Of a stretch of DNA of 17,183 nucleotides, positions 9,827 through 16,578 are shown in pieces; the first letter of the stretch is position 1; the number at the start of each line of letters is the position of its first letter. This DNA comes from an uncultured Oscillospiraceae bacterium (GTDB lineage: Bacteria; Bacillota; Clostridia; Oscillospirales; Oscillospiraceae): positions 1-17,183 of the forward strand of contig CAKTXB010000013.1 in NCBI GenBank assembly GCA_934630555.1. Reading direction: 5' to 3'. A program made the translations under genes and the position numbers. Below the pieces are notes generated by a model that was not told where the DNA came from, searched no databases, and worked only from the letters and a program-made list of their open reading frames with translations.

Positions 9827-11059
9827 TCAGCAGCCGCCGCCGAGCGTCAGCGCGCCGGCTTCGCGGGTCTTTTCGATGTGCTGCTGGTGGCCGCCCTTGC
9901 GGTAATTTTCCAGCGGGTCGGTGCAGCTGAGTCCCATTTCCAGACGGCACTGCCTGATGAGGGGCTGGACGTCGGTCTCAAAGGCCTCCATGACGATCTT
10001 GTTGCTCATGACGGTGTCATTTTCGGCCTGATACTGGCGCAGCTTGACGCGGTCGATGGTGAGGGCTTTGGCAAGCGCCGTCTGGATGTTCATGACGGAA
10101 TAGATGATGCCCTCAATGCTGTTTTCGATGTTGTGCGACTGGTCGAGCATATAGCAGATGTTATTCGGAACACCGGCCAGCTCGGAGTCGACGATCTCCT
10201 TGAAGATGAGGAAGATCTCCAGCGGATTGACAGTGCCGAGAATGAGGTCATCGTCGGCGTAGCGGTGGTTATTGAAGTGGAAGCCGCCGAGGCGGTGCTC
10301 GTCGAGCAGCGTGGCGATGATGGCCTCCACATTGACGCCCGGCAGATGGTGGCCGAGGTCGACGAGGACCTTGGCACGGTCGCCGAGCTTGGTGCACGTG
10401 AGGTAGGATGTGCCCCAGTCGCTGAGGTCGGTGGTGTAGAAGAACGGCTCGAAGGGCTTGTATTCCAGAAGCAGCGTCATGTCGCTGTCCATGGCGTTGT
10501 AGAGATGCTGCATTCCGGCAAGCAGGCGGTGCTTGCGTTCGCACAGGCTGTCCTGGCCAGGGTAGTTCGTGCCGTCGGCCAGCCACATACCGATGGTTTT
10601 GCAGTCGAGCTCGCGGGCAATACGCACGCATTCGTCAAAATGCGCCATGGTATGCTGGCGCACGGACTCGATGGGCGAGCAGATGGAGCCAAAGCGGAAT
10701 TCCTGGCCGCTGAAGGTGTTGGGGTGCAGCGTGCCAAGACGCATTCCTTTTTCGGCGGCATACTGCTTGACGGGGAGGTATTTGCCGTCGTCGGTCTTAT
10801 CCCAGAGAATGTGAGTGGCCATGACAGGCGTGACGCCGAGGCAGCGCTGGATCTCGGCGCAGTCGTCGATGCGATCCCAGACTGTGACGGCGGCGCCCGG
10901 ATCGGTGAATGTGCCGTAGCGTGTGCCGGAGTTGCCGACTGCCCAGGAGGGAAGCTCCACCAGCGGCTGCTTCAGCCGCGCCTTGACGGCAGCAACGTCC
11001 ACGCCGCGGCGTTCGAGCGTTTCGCACAAGAGCTGATACGCGTCGTGCTGTTTATCCAT
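9827..11059 (-). CDS. rhaI: L-rhamnose isomerase (RhaI type), 410 aa
   Basis: Interconverts L-rhamnose and L-rhamnulose in the cytoplasm, the first catabolic step. It belongs to the xylose-isomerase-like TIM-barrel type found in Pseudomonas stutzeri and gram-positive bacteria, rather than the E. coli RhaA type. The N-terminus has ELPSWAVGNSGTRYGTF (35-51). Candidate metal ligands follow the family order: E199 (LLEYKPFEP), D234 and H237 (VLVDLGHHLPG), H261 (GGFHFNNHRYADDD, with D269/D271) and D306 (MLDQSHNIE). These run with an almost constant 20-residue offset from the P. stutzeri enzyme ligands as I recall them. AAGAAAGGAAC lies about ten bases before the ATG. First gene of its operon, behind its own promoter and operator. 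The P. stutzeri relative has broad substrate range, so other aldoses may also be accepted. Confidence 0.93.
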   Translation of the reverse strand: MDKQHDAYQLLCETLERRGVDVAAVKARLKQPLVELPSWAVGNSGTRYGTFTDPGAAVTVWDRIDDCAEIQRCLGVTPVMATHILWDKTDDGKYLPVKQYAAEKGMRLGTLHPNTFSGQEFRFGSICSPIESVRQHTMAHFDECVRIARELDCKTIGMWLADGTNYPGQDSLCERKHRLLAGMQHLYNAMDSDMTLLLEYKPFEPFFYTTDLSDWGTSYLTCTKLGDRAKVLVDLGHHLPGVNVEAIIATLLDEHRLGGFHFNNHRYADDDLILGTVNPLEIFLIFKEIVDSELAGVPNNICYMLDQSHNIENSIEGIIYSVMNIQTALAKALTIDRVKLRQYQAENDTVMSNKIVMEAFETDVQPLIRQCRLEMGLSCTDPLENYRKGGHQQHIEKTREAGALTLGGGC

Positions 11060-11105
11060 AATTGCGATGTTCCTTTCTTGTTAAAAGCATCGGTAAGGCG
11101 ATGCA

Positions 11106-11118
11106 GGGGAACGACTAC
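11106..11118. promoter_or_regulatory. Secondary operator half-site upstream of rhaI
   Basis: GGGGAACGA (11106-11114) repeats nine bases of the importer-leader operator (12704-12712), but the right half is degenerate. Its centre (11112/11113) lies exactly 22 bp, about two helical turns, from the centre of the main rhaI operator. It would be about 25 bases downstream of the predicted transcription start, in the rhaI leader. Confidence 0.45.
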
Positions 11119-11127
11119 ACCGCGTTT

Positions 11128-11141
11128 TGGGAACGATACCA
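11128..11141. promoter_or_regulatory. LacI-type operator over the rhaI transcription start
   Basis: TGGGAACGATACCA is an imperfect palindrome with the CG centre typical of LacI-family operators. Its 12-base core GGGAACGATACC recurs exactly at 12705-12716 in front of the importer genes. It starts five bases downstream of the rhaI -10 box and so covers the predicted +1, an ideal place for repression. It also resembles a CcpA cre site, but the importer copy lacks the outer T and A, which favours the local repressor. Confidence 0.8.
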
Positions 11142-11146
11142 TTTAC

Positions 11147-11176
11147 ACCATAGCACAGACGAGCCTTGCTCGTCAA
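11147..11176 (-). promoter_or_regulatory. Promoter of the rhaI-uroD-rhaB operon
   Basis: Reading the - strand: -35 TTGACG (11176-11171), an 18-base spacer, and -10 TATGGT (11152-11147) preceded by TGC, an extended -10. An A/T run on both sides of base 11195 (11189-11201) lies at about -49 to -61, where an UP element would be. The start site is predicted near 11140, giving a leader of about 80 bases. Confidence 0.8.
11158..11174. repeat. Perfect inverted repeat within the rhaI promoter spacer
   Basis: GACGAGC and GCTCGTC are separated by three bases (11158-11164, 11168-11174), lying between the -10 and -35 boxes and overlapping the -35. It could be a site for a second regulator, or chance in GC-rich DNA; no protein can be assigned. 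Confidence 0.45.
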
Positions 11177-11333
11177 GAGCGCGGCACTAAAAAATAAAAA
11201 AGTTGGAAAACAGGCGGGATATTCCGGCGTGCCGGATATAGAGCGCATTGTGATGGCGATGCAGTGCGGCGCAGCAGTGGGCGCTGCGGAACGGTCGAGG
11301 TAAAAGGAAGCGGAAAACCGTTACCAGCACACG
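11177..11333. other. Intergenic region upstream of the rhaI promoter, no gene recognised
   Basis: Part of the 334-base stretch without a gene between rhaI and the repressor gene. Apart from the A/T run at 11189-11201 it holds a short palindrome around 11220-11241 (TTCCGGCGTGCCGGATAT) and a single operator-like half (CGTTACCA) near 11319-11326. No coding frame or RNA gene is recognised. Confidence 0.4.
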
Positions 11334-11364
11334 AAAAACAGGCCCGCGCGCGGCGCGGACCTGT
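11334..11364 (-). terminator. Rho-independent terminator of the repressor gene
   Basis: On the - strand, ACAGGTCCGCG pairs with CGCGGGCCTGT (11364-11338, one G-U pair) and is followed at once by TTTTT (11338-11334). It lies 30 bases past the repressor stop and separates the repressor transcript from the rhaI promoter. Confidence 0.85.
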
Positions 11365-11393
11365 TGGTGTACGTATGGGACCGCAGCGAAAAC

Positions 11394-12395
11394 TCAGCGG
11401 GTACTGCCGCGGCGGATGAACGTGGAGGGGAGGAGCACGGAGCGGTTGTAATGGTTATCCTGCTGGATCTTGTGGATGAGGATGTCCATGACCGCCTGCG
11501 CGATCTGGTCGAGCGGCTGAGACATGGTGGAAAGACCGGGGGTGGTCATGGAGGAGAGAGGGATGTTGTCATAGCCGGTGAGGAGTATGTCTTCGGGTAC
11601 ACGGCAGCCTGCCTCAAGCAGGTAGCGCAGCGCGCCGATGGCAAGCATATCTGTGGCAGCGATGATGGCGTCGGGGCGGTCATCACGCTCCATAAGCTGT
11701 TTGGCAGCGGTGTAGCCGAGCGTGAAGTGCGACACATCCGGGGTGTTCATGTCCATCATGACGACGAGGCTTTCGTCAAGCGGGTAACCGCAGGCGGCGA
11801 GGCCGGCGCGGTAGCCCATGTAGCGGTAGGTGATGTTGGCGATGTCCTTCAGACCGATAAAAGCAAGACGTTTTGCGCTGCTTTCCTTGAAATAACGAAC
11901 GATTTCGGCAATATCGGCCAAGCCGTCGGATGCAACGTAGGATACGTCCGGACGGTTTGCCAGAGGGTTATCGAGAATGACGACGGGTACGTCGGACGAC
12001 ATCTGGTACAGCACGTCTGAAACAGGACTGTCATGATAGAAACAGTAGATGATGCCGTCCACATTGCGCTGGCGCAGCCAGGAGATGTATTTCATGTCGT
12101 TGCCGCCGTTGCAGAACAGGACCATGTAGCCGTGGTCGCGCGCGATGGCCTCGATGCGGTAGAGCAGCTCATTGTAGTAGAGGTTGGAGGTTTCATAGAC
12201 GAGCATGGCCAGCGTTTTGCTTTTGCCGGTGCGGATGCCCTGCGCAAGATTGCTGGGCACATAATTGAGCTCCTGCATGGCACGCTCGACCTTCTGACGC
12301 GTGGATTCCTTGATGCTGCCATTGCCGCTGATGACGCGCGACACGGTGGACTTGCTGACACCGGCCAGCTCGGCCACGTCGAAAATCGTTTTCAT
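11394..12395 (-). CDS. LacI-family transcriptional repressor, 333 aa, probable rhamnose regulator
   Basis: DNA-binding repressor of the sugar genes on both sides. The N-terminal helix-turn-helix is MKTIFDVAELAGVSKSTVSR (1-20), followed by the hinge-helix region NYVPSNLAQGI (44-54), and then a periplasmic-binding-protein-like effector domain to the C-terminus (LTGYDNIPLSSMTTPGLSTM is the characteristic late block). The start at 12395 follows GAGGTG; a longer frame to 12506 has no ribosome site and would precede the conserved N-terminus. It is monocistronic, with promoter at 12482-12454 and terminator at 11364-11334. Three similar palindromes with a CG centre sit near the rhaI promoter, its own promoter and the importer leader, which suggests auto- and regulon control. 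The inducer is inferred to be rhamnose, rhamnulose or a phosphate of it; the sequence cannot tell. Confidence 0.9.
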   Translation of the reverse strand: MKTIFDVAELAGVSKSTVSRVISGNGSIKESTRQKVERAMQELNYVPSNLAQGIRTGKSKTLAMLVYETSNLYYNELLYRIEAIARDHGYMVLFCNGGNDMKYISWLRQRNVDGIIYCFYHDSPVSDVLYQMSSDVPVVILDNPLANRPDVSYVASDGLADIAEIVRYFKESSAKRLAFIGLKDIANITYRYMGYRAGLAACGYPLDESLVVMMDMNTPDVSHFTLGYTAAKQLMERDDRPDAIIAATDMLAIGALRYLLEAGCRVPEDILLTGYDNIPLSSMTTPGLSTMSQPLDQIAQAVMDILIHKIQQDNHYNRSVLLPSTFIRRGSTR

Positions 12396-12453
12396 TAGAC
12401 ACCTCGTGCAGATAGTAAAGATCCCTGCAAAGTGGGGGAATATGGATGAAACT

Positions 12454-12482
12454 ATGATAGCACATCGAGAAGATGGCTGCAA
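12454..12482 (-). promoter_or_regulatory. Promoter of the LacI-family repressor gene
   Basis: On the - strand: -35 TTGCAG (12482-12477), a 17-base spacer, and -10 TATCAT (12459-12454) with TGC in front (extended -10). The predicted start is near 12447, leaving a leader of about 50 bases before the ATG at 12395. Confidence 0.7.
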
Positions 12483-12509
12483 TGGGTTTTGGAGAATTAT
12501 TTTCATTTC

Positions 12510-12521
12510 GGGAACGTTCCA
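12510..12521. promoter_or_regulatory. Operator-like palindrome between the divergent promoters
   Basis: GGGAACGTTCCA contains the perfect 10-base palindrome GGAACGTTCC (12511-12520). Its left half is identical to the other two operators (GGGAACG) and its centre is CG. It lies about 65-75 bases upstream of the repressor start site and about 115 upstream of the importer start site, so it may act in looping or autoregulation. Confidence 0.7.
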
Positions 12522-12596
12522 CTTAGAATTTCCACAAAATGAATTGGACGCACTTGGTTGCTTTGCACAAAAAGAATGCGGGATAAAAAGAATCCA

Positions 12597-12625
12597 TTGA
12601 CAAAATGTTGGGGCGCGTTTATGCT
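12597..12625 (+). promoter_or_regulatory. Promoter of the sugar ABC importer operon
   Basis: TTGACA (12597-12602), a 17-base spacer, then TATGCT (12620-12625). This is the best sigma-A-type match in the window. The predicted start near 12632 gives a leader of about 240 bases before the binding-protein gene. Confidence 0.85.
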
Positions 12626-12662
12626 AGAGACAGATTCGGAGCGGAAAATGCCGTGAATTTCC

Positions 12663-12697
12663 GGAGAAGGCTGCTGCTTCTCCCATATTTTTTGTTT
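12663..12697 (+). terminator. Early hairpin plus T-tract in the importer leader (possible attenuator)
   Basis: GGAGAAG (12663-12669) pairs perfectly with CTTCTCC (12677-12683), loop GCTGCTG, followed by CATATTTTTTGTTT. The T-tract begins within a few bases of the stem. It starts only about 30 bases after the predicted transcription start, so full-length importer mRNA must read through it. On the opposite strand there is no T-tract. Confidence 0.6.
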
Positions 12698-12720
12698 CGG
12701 TAAGGGGAACGATACCGAAA
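12695..12720. promoter_or_regulatory. Operator in the importer leader, nested in an inverted repeat
   Basis: GGGAACGATACC (12705-12716) is identical to the core of the rhaI operator. It lies about 75 bases downstream of the predicted start, so a bound repressor would act as a roadblock unless another promoter is used. The same stretch lies inside an offset inverted repeat, TTTCGGTA (12695-12702) and TACCGAAA (12713-12720), which begins in the T-tract of the early hairpin. Confidence 0.7.
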
Positions 12721-12780
12721 ACAAAGGGCGGCAGACGAAACGGCATGGAATTTTGCGCTTCGTGAGAGAAAAGTTCCTAT

Positions 12781-12865
12781 GGCAGCACCGCATCATTGCG
12801 TCGGCGCGCTCCGGCGGATCTGCTTGCAGAATTGCGCGGCGCTGCCCCATAAAAAATTAGGGGGA
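12781..12865 (+). promoter_or_regulatory. Structured leader with possible RBS-masking hairpin before the binding-protein gene
   Basis: GGCAGC-A-CCGC (12781-12791) can pair with GCGG-C-GCTGCC (12836-12846). The overlapping CCCC at 12845-12848 can instead pair with GGGG (12860-12863), helped by TAA/TTA (12850-12852 with 12857-12859). That pairing would mask the ribosome site AGGGGGA (12859-12865). The two pairings share bases 12845-12846 and exclude each other. No known riboswitch class is recognised. Confidence 0.35.
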
Positions 12866-12872
12866 TTTAAAA

Positions 12873-13904
12873 ATGAAACGGTTTTTGGCAATGATCCTTG
12901 CAGCACTGATGCTGCTGTCTTTGGCTGCGTGCGCCAAGCAGGCGCCCGCGGATGCCCAGACACCCGCTGCCGACACGAGCAGCACGGCCGAACAGACGCC
13001 CGCGCAGGAGGCTGCGCCTGCCGCGGATGCCCCTGCGGCAGACGGCGATATTTCCATTGGTCTGACCTTCCTGAATCTGGACAACCCGTTTTTTGTCACA
13101 TTTAAGGAAGCCGCCGAAAAGGCGTGCGCCGATGCGGGCGTGAAGCTGGTGTTCTCGGATTCGCAGGGCACAAGCGAAGGTCAGATCAAGGCGATGGAGG
13201 ACTTTATCTCCATGGGCGTGAACGCCATTATCATTACGCCGCAGGACGGCGAGGCCATTTTGCCGCTGATCCAGCAGGCGCATGAGCAGGGCATTTATGT
13301 GGTGTGCCACACCATTATGCCGGCGGAATACGACGCATATGTCGGTGCGGATGAGTATGACATGGGTTTCTGCCTGGGTCAGGCCGCAGGCGAGTGGATC
13401 AAGGAGCACCTGGCCGATCAGGAGCTCGTGCAGGCGGCGACGCTGAACTATGACATTGCACCGACGGTCATTGCGCGGAAGGAAGGCATTATTGAGGGCG
13501 TGCAGTCGGTGGTGGACAATGTGGAATTCGTGGCTACGGAAACTGCGGGCGAAACGTCTGCGGGCATGGCGGCGGCAGAGTCGTTCCTGGCGGCGTATCC
13601 CGACCTGCAGGTGCTGCTGGCGATCAACGACGGCGGCGCGCTGGGCGCGTATGAGGCGTTTATGGACGCTGGCAAGACCGGAGACGACATTCTGATCGGC
13701 GGCATTGACGCGACAGCCGAGGGCCTTGCGAAGGTCGCCGAGGGCGGCATTTACCGCATTACGGTCGACCAGGACCCGGCAGCCATGGCCCAGAAGTGCG
13801 TAGAGGACGCGCTGGGGCTTATCAAGGGCGAGCCGATTGAGAAGGAATACTATGCAAAGCTGGTGCCTGTGACCGAGGCCAACATTGCTGATTATGTGAA
13901 ATAA
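12873..13904 (+). CDS. Sugar ABC transporter substrate-binding lipoprotein, 343 aa
   Basis: Extracellular sugar-binding component of the importer, of the ribose/galactose/rhamnose-binding class (periplasmic-binding-protein-like I fold). The signal peptide has MKRF, a hydrophobic core and lipobox SLAAC with C20 as the lipidated residue. An Ala/Pro/Thr/Gln-rich tether (about 21-58) follows, and then the binding domain starting DISIGLTFLNLDNPFF. Further blocks are GVNAIIITPQDGEAI, VGADEYDMG, LLAINDGGALGAYEAF and ILIGGIDATAEGLA, all normal for the class. AGGGGGA lies seven bases before the ATG. It is the first gene of the operon and is separated from the ATPase by 157 bases of hairpin-rich DNA, fitting higher expression of the binding protein. 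Rhamnose or a related sugar is inferred as ligand from the shared operator and the rha genes. Confidence 0.9.
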   Translation: MKRFLAMILAALMLLSLAACAKQAPADAQTPAADTSSTAEQTPAQEAAPAADAPAADGDISIGLTFLNLDNPFFVTFKEAAEKACADAGVKLVFSDSQGTSEGQIKAMEDFISMGVNAIIITPQDGEAILPLIQQAHEQGIYVVCHTIMPAEYDAYVGADEYDMGFCLGQAAGEWIKEHLADQELVQAATLNYDIAPTVIARKEGIIEGVQSVVDNVEFVATETAGETSAGMAAAESFLAAYPDLQVLLAINDGGALGAYEAFMDAGKTGDDILIGGIDATAEGLAKVAEGGIYRITVDQDPAAMAQKCVEDALGLIKGEPIEKEYYAKLVPVTEANIADYVK

Positions 13905-13936
13905 GCAGCGAGCAAACGGTCAGAAACAGGATAGGG

Positions 13937-14007
13937 GGCGGCGCTGTGTGCGCTTTGCAGCTTTTGCCGGCTGGCTGCCGGAAAAACCTGCACCATGCGG
14001 CGCCGCC
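13937..14007 (+). repeat. Large stem-loop between binding-protein and ATPase genes
   Basis: The outer arms GGCGGCGC (13937-13944) and GCGCCGCC (14000-14007) are perfectly complementary. Inside them, TTTTGCCGGC pairs with GCCGGAAAAA with one mismatch. No T-tract follows the outer stem, so an RNA stability or processing role is more likely than termination. Confidence 0.6.
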
Positions 14008-14010
14008 TTG

Positions 14011-14038
14011 GACTCTGGTGCCTTGCGGCGCCAGAGTC
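14011..14038 (+). repeat. Second hairpin just upstream of the ATPase gene
   Basis: A 12-bp stem (14011-14022 with 14027-14038, loop TTGC) is complete except for one G-U pair. It is followed only by TTTA, so it is a weak terminator at most. It ends 12 bases before the ribosome site of the ATPase gene and could limit read-through or protect the 3' end of the upstream message. Confidence 0.65.
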
Positions 14039-14061
14039 TTTACGAATCAGGGAGGACACCA

Positions 14062-15549
14062 GTGGCAATTTTACAACTGAATCATATTACAAAGCGCTAT
14101 CCGGGCGTGGTAGCGCTGAACGACGTCAGCGTCAGCTTTGAGCCAGGCGAGGTCCACGCGCTGCTGGGTGAAAACGGCGCGGGTAAGTCGACGCTCATCA
14201 AGGTGCTGGCCGGGGCGATCACGCCGGAGGAGGGCGAGATTGTGATGGACGGCACGAGCTATCCGGCGCTGACGCCGGCTATGGCGCAGAAGCTGGGCAT
14301 TGGCATTATCTATCAGGAGTTTACGCTCATTCCCACGCTGACGATCGCGGAGAATATTTTTCTGGGCAAGGAATATCGCCGCGGCGCGCTGCTGGACAAA
14401 AAAGCGATGCAGCAGAAGGCGGCGGACATTCTGGCAGAGCTGGAGATCCCGCTGGACCCGTCTATGCAGGTGCGGCAGCTGTCGGTCGCCTATCAGCAGA
14501 TCGTGGAGATCGCGAAGGCACTGGCAAACGATGTGCGGGTGCTGGTGATGGACGAGCCGACCGCGCCGCTGACGACGGCGGAGGTGGAGAGCCTGTTCCG
14601 CATGGTGCGCAAGCTCGTGGCAAACGGCGTGACGATCATCTTTATTTCACACCGCATGGAGGAGCTGGCGGAGATCGCTGACCGTGTGACGATCTTGCGC
14701 GACGGCACGTATGTGGATACGGTGCAGATGCGGCAGACGACGAATGCTGCGCTCATTGCCATGATGGTGGGGCGGCCCATTGACGATCAGTATCCGGTGC
14801 GGGAGCACGTGATCGGCCGGCCGCTGCTGGAAGTGGAGCATCTGTATGCCAAGGACTTTGTGCAGGATGTGAGCTTTACAGTCCACGCGGGTGAGATCGT
14901 GGGCCTTTCCGGCCTGATCGGCGCGGGGCGGACGGAGCTGGTGCGCGCGATCTACGGTGCAGACCCTTTGCAGGGCGGCACAGTGAAGCTGGCGGGGAAG
15001 CCGCTGCACGTGAAAAGCCCCGCGGCGTCGATCGCAAACGGCATTGCACTGCTGCCGGAGAACCGGAAGGAGCAGGGCGTGATCTTGGGCATGAGCATTG
15101 CGGACAACATTATTTTGTCCACGATCAAGAAGCTCTGCCGGGGCGCATTCGTGCGCCGGGGCGCGTGCCGCGCGCTCATTGCCGACTACATTGAAAAGCT
15201 GAAGATCAAAACGCCGTCGGCGCAGCAGAAGGTCGTGAACCTTTCAGGCGGCAACCAGCAGAAGGTGGTCATTGCAAAGTTTTTGGCGGCGGACCCGATG
15301 GTGTATATCTTTGACGAGCCGACGCGCGGCATTGATGTGGGCGCGAAGCACGAGATCTATCAGCTGATGAACCAGCTGGTGGCGCAGGGCAAGGCCATCA
15401 TCATGATCTCTTCGGAGCTGCCGGAGATCTTGGGAATGTCGGACCGCATTCTGGTCATGCACGAGGGCCGGCTCGCGGGGCAGATGGATCGGAAGGACGC
15501 AACGCAGGAGCGCATTATGCAGTTTGCCTCCGGCACGGCGGCGGGCTGA
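14062..15549 (+). CDS. Sugar ABC transporter ATP-binding protein (RbsA/RhaT-like, two ABC domains), 495 aa
   Basis: Cytoplasmic motor of the importer, with two fused nucleotide-binding domains. Domain 1: Walker A GENGAGKST (36-44), degenerate signature LSVAYQQ (140-146), Walker B VLVMDEPTA (160-168) and switch histidine H197. Domain 2: Walker A replaced by GLIGAGRTE (284-292, Lys to Arg), as is usual in RbsA-type proteins, with the intact signature LSGGNQQK (394-401) and Walker B YIFDEPTRGID (415-425). The start is the GTG at 14062, with GGGAGGA five bases upstream. An ATG at 13948 is in frame but lies within the intergenic stem-loops without a ribosome site. It works with the permease 54 bases downstream. 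The length is normal for the family. Confidence 0.93.
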   Translation: MAILQLNHITKRYPGVVALNDVSVSFEPGEVHALLGENGAGKSTLIKVLAGAITPEEGEIVMDGTSYPALTPAMAQKLGIGIIYQEFTLIPTLTIAENIFLGKEYRRGALLDKKAMQQKAADILAELEIPLDPSMQVRQLSVAYQQIVEIAKALANDVRVLVMDEPTAPLTTAEVESLFRMVRKLVANGVTIIFISHRMEELAEIADRVTILRDGTYVDTVQMRQTTNAALIAMMVGRPIDDQYPVREHVIGRPLLEVEHLYAKDFVQDVSFTVHAGEIVGLSGLIGAGRTELVRAIYGADPLQGGTVKLAGKPLHVKSPAASIANGIALLPENRKEQGVILGMSIADNIILSTIKKLCRGAFVRRGACRALIADYIEKLKIKTPSAQQKVVNLSGGNQQKVVIAKFLAADPMVYIFDEPTRGIDVGAKHEIYQLMNQLVAQGKAIIMISSELPEILGMSDRILVMHEGRLAGQMDRKDATQERIMQFASGTAAG

Positions 15550-15603
15550 AGGAGCACACGGTGGCGCTCAGAGCCTTCTGCGCGCTGGAAAGGATACAGG
15601 ACT

Positions 15604-16578
15604 ATGAAGAAACAATCCATTTGGAAACAGAATCTGCGGCAGTATGCCATTTTGGGCGTGCTGGTGCTGCTCATCGTATTTTTTAGTCTGATGCAGAGCA
15701 CGTTTTTGCAGGTCGGCAATATTATGAACATTCTGCGGCAAATCTCGGTGATGGGCATTGTGGCCGTGGGGTCGACGTTCGTGCTGCTTTCGGGCGGACT
15801 GGACCTGTCAGTCGGATCGCTCATTGCGGTGACGACGACGCTGACGGGCGTCTTGATGGTGAACGCAGGCATGGATCCGTGGCTGGCGGCGCTGGTGGGG
15901 ATCCTGGCCAGTATGCTGCTGGGGTTTGTGAACGGACTGCTGGTGCAGTTCGTGCAGCTGCCGCCGATGATCGCAACGCTTGGCATTATGACGAGTGCAC
16001 GCGGCGTGGCGTATTTGATAAGCGGCGGTCTGCCGGTGTACAATCTGCCGGAAACGATGAAGTTTTTGGGCAAAGGGTCGGTCGGTGTGATCCCGGTGCC
16101 GGTCATAATCATGCTCATCTGCTTTGCCATTGGGTGGGTCGTGCTGGAAAAGACGTATTTCGGTAAATATTTTTACGCACTGGGCGGCAACGCCGAGGCA
16201 ACGCGGCTGGCGGGGATTTCGGTATCATTTTACAGGGTCTTGTCGTATGTGATCAGCGGCTTTTCATGCGGTGTGGCCGGTATCGTGATGCTGTACCGCG
16301 TGAACTCCGGCCAGCCGTCAGGCGCGAGCGGGATGGAAATGGACGTTATCACGGGCTGCGTGCTGGGCGGTGTGTCGCTGTCGGGCGGCGAGGGCAAGAT
16401 CTCCAATGTGCTCATCGGCTGTCTGGTGGTGGGGCTTTTGTCAAACGGTTTGACCATTATGCAGGTGAATGAGTATTGGCAGCAGGTGTTTACGGGGCTG
16501 GTGCTCATTCTGGCAGTCAGCATTGACCGTATCGGCAAGATGCAGCACCTGAAAAAGGTAAAGGTGAAAAAGGCGTGA
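15604..16578 (+). CDS. Sugar ABC transporter permease (RbsC/RhaP-like), 324 aa
   Basis: Membrane channel of the importer. Eight or more hydrophobic segments are visible. Conserved family blocks are GIVAVGSTFVLLSGGLDLSVGS (about 51-72), LPPMIATLGIMTSARGVAYLISGG (about 119-142), YALGGNAEATRLAGI (about 191-205) and the late block ITGCVLGGVSLSGGEGKI. These are typical of ribose/xylose/rhamnose permeases. Only one permease is seen before the next gene, so it may act as a homodimer; the rhizobial rhamnose system has two (RhaP, RhaQ). AAAGGA lies nine bases before the ATG. Its stop overlaps the GTG start of the esterase gene (GTGA at 16575-16578). Confidence 0.93.
   Translation: MKKQSIWKQNLRQYAILGVLVLLIVFFSLMQSTFLQVGNIMNILRQISVMGIVAVGSTFVLLSGGLDLSVGSLIAVTTTLTGVLMVNAGMDPWLAALVGILASMLLGFVNGLLVQFVQLPPMIATLGIMTSARGVAYLISGGLPVYNLPETMKFLGKGSVGVIPVPVIIMLICFAIGWVVLEKTYFGKYFYALGGNAEATRLAGISVSFYRVLSYVISGFSCGVAGIVMLYRVNSGQPSGASGMEMDVITGCVLGGVSLSGGEGKISNVLIGCLVVGLLSNGLTIMQVNEYWQQVFTGLVLILAVSIDRIGKMQHLKKVKVKKA

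Noticed and set aside
11128..11141. CcpA catabolite-response (cre) site as the sole reading of the rhaI operator
   Set aside because: The 14-mer fits a loose cre pattern, but the identical core at the importer leader lacks the outer T and A and a LacI-family gene lies between the two; kept only as an alternative.
9632..11197. Long open frame (521 codons) on the + strand opposite rhaI and the URO-D gene
   Set aside because: Mirror of two well-supported genes, crossing their junction and the promoter region; no recognisable protein.
11316..11327. Additional operator near AACCGTTACC upstream of the rhaI promoter
   Set aside because: Only one half resembles the operator; the other half does not match, and it is far from any start site.
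12779..13105. 108-codon frame starting in the importer leader and running into the binding-protein gene in another frame
   Set aside because: No ribosome site, Cys-rich erratic composition, and it overlaps the signal peptide and tether coding region of a clear lipoprotein.
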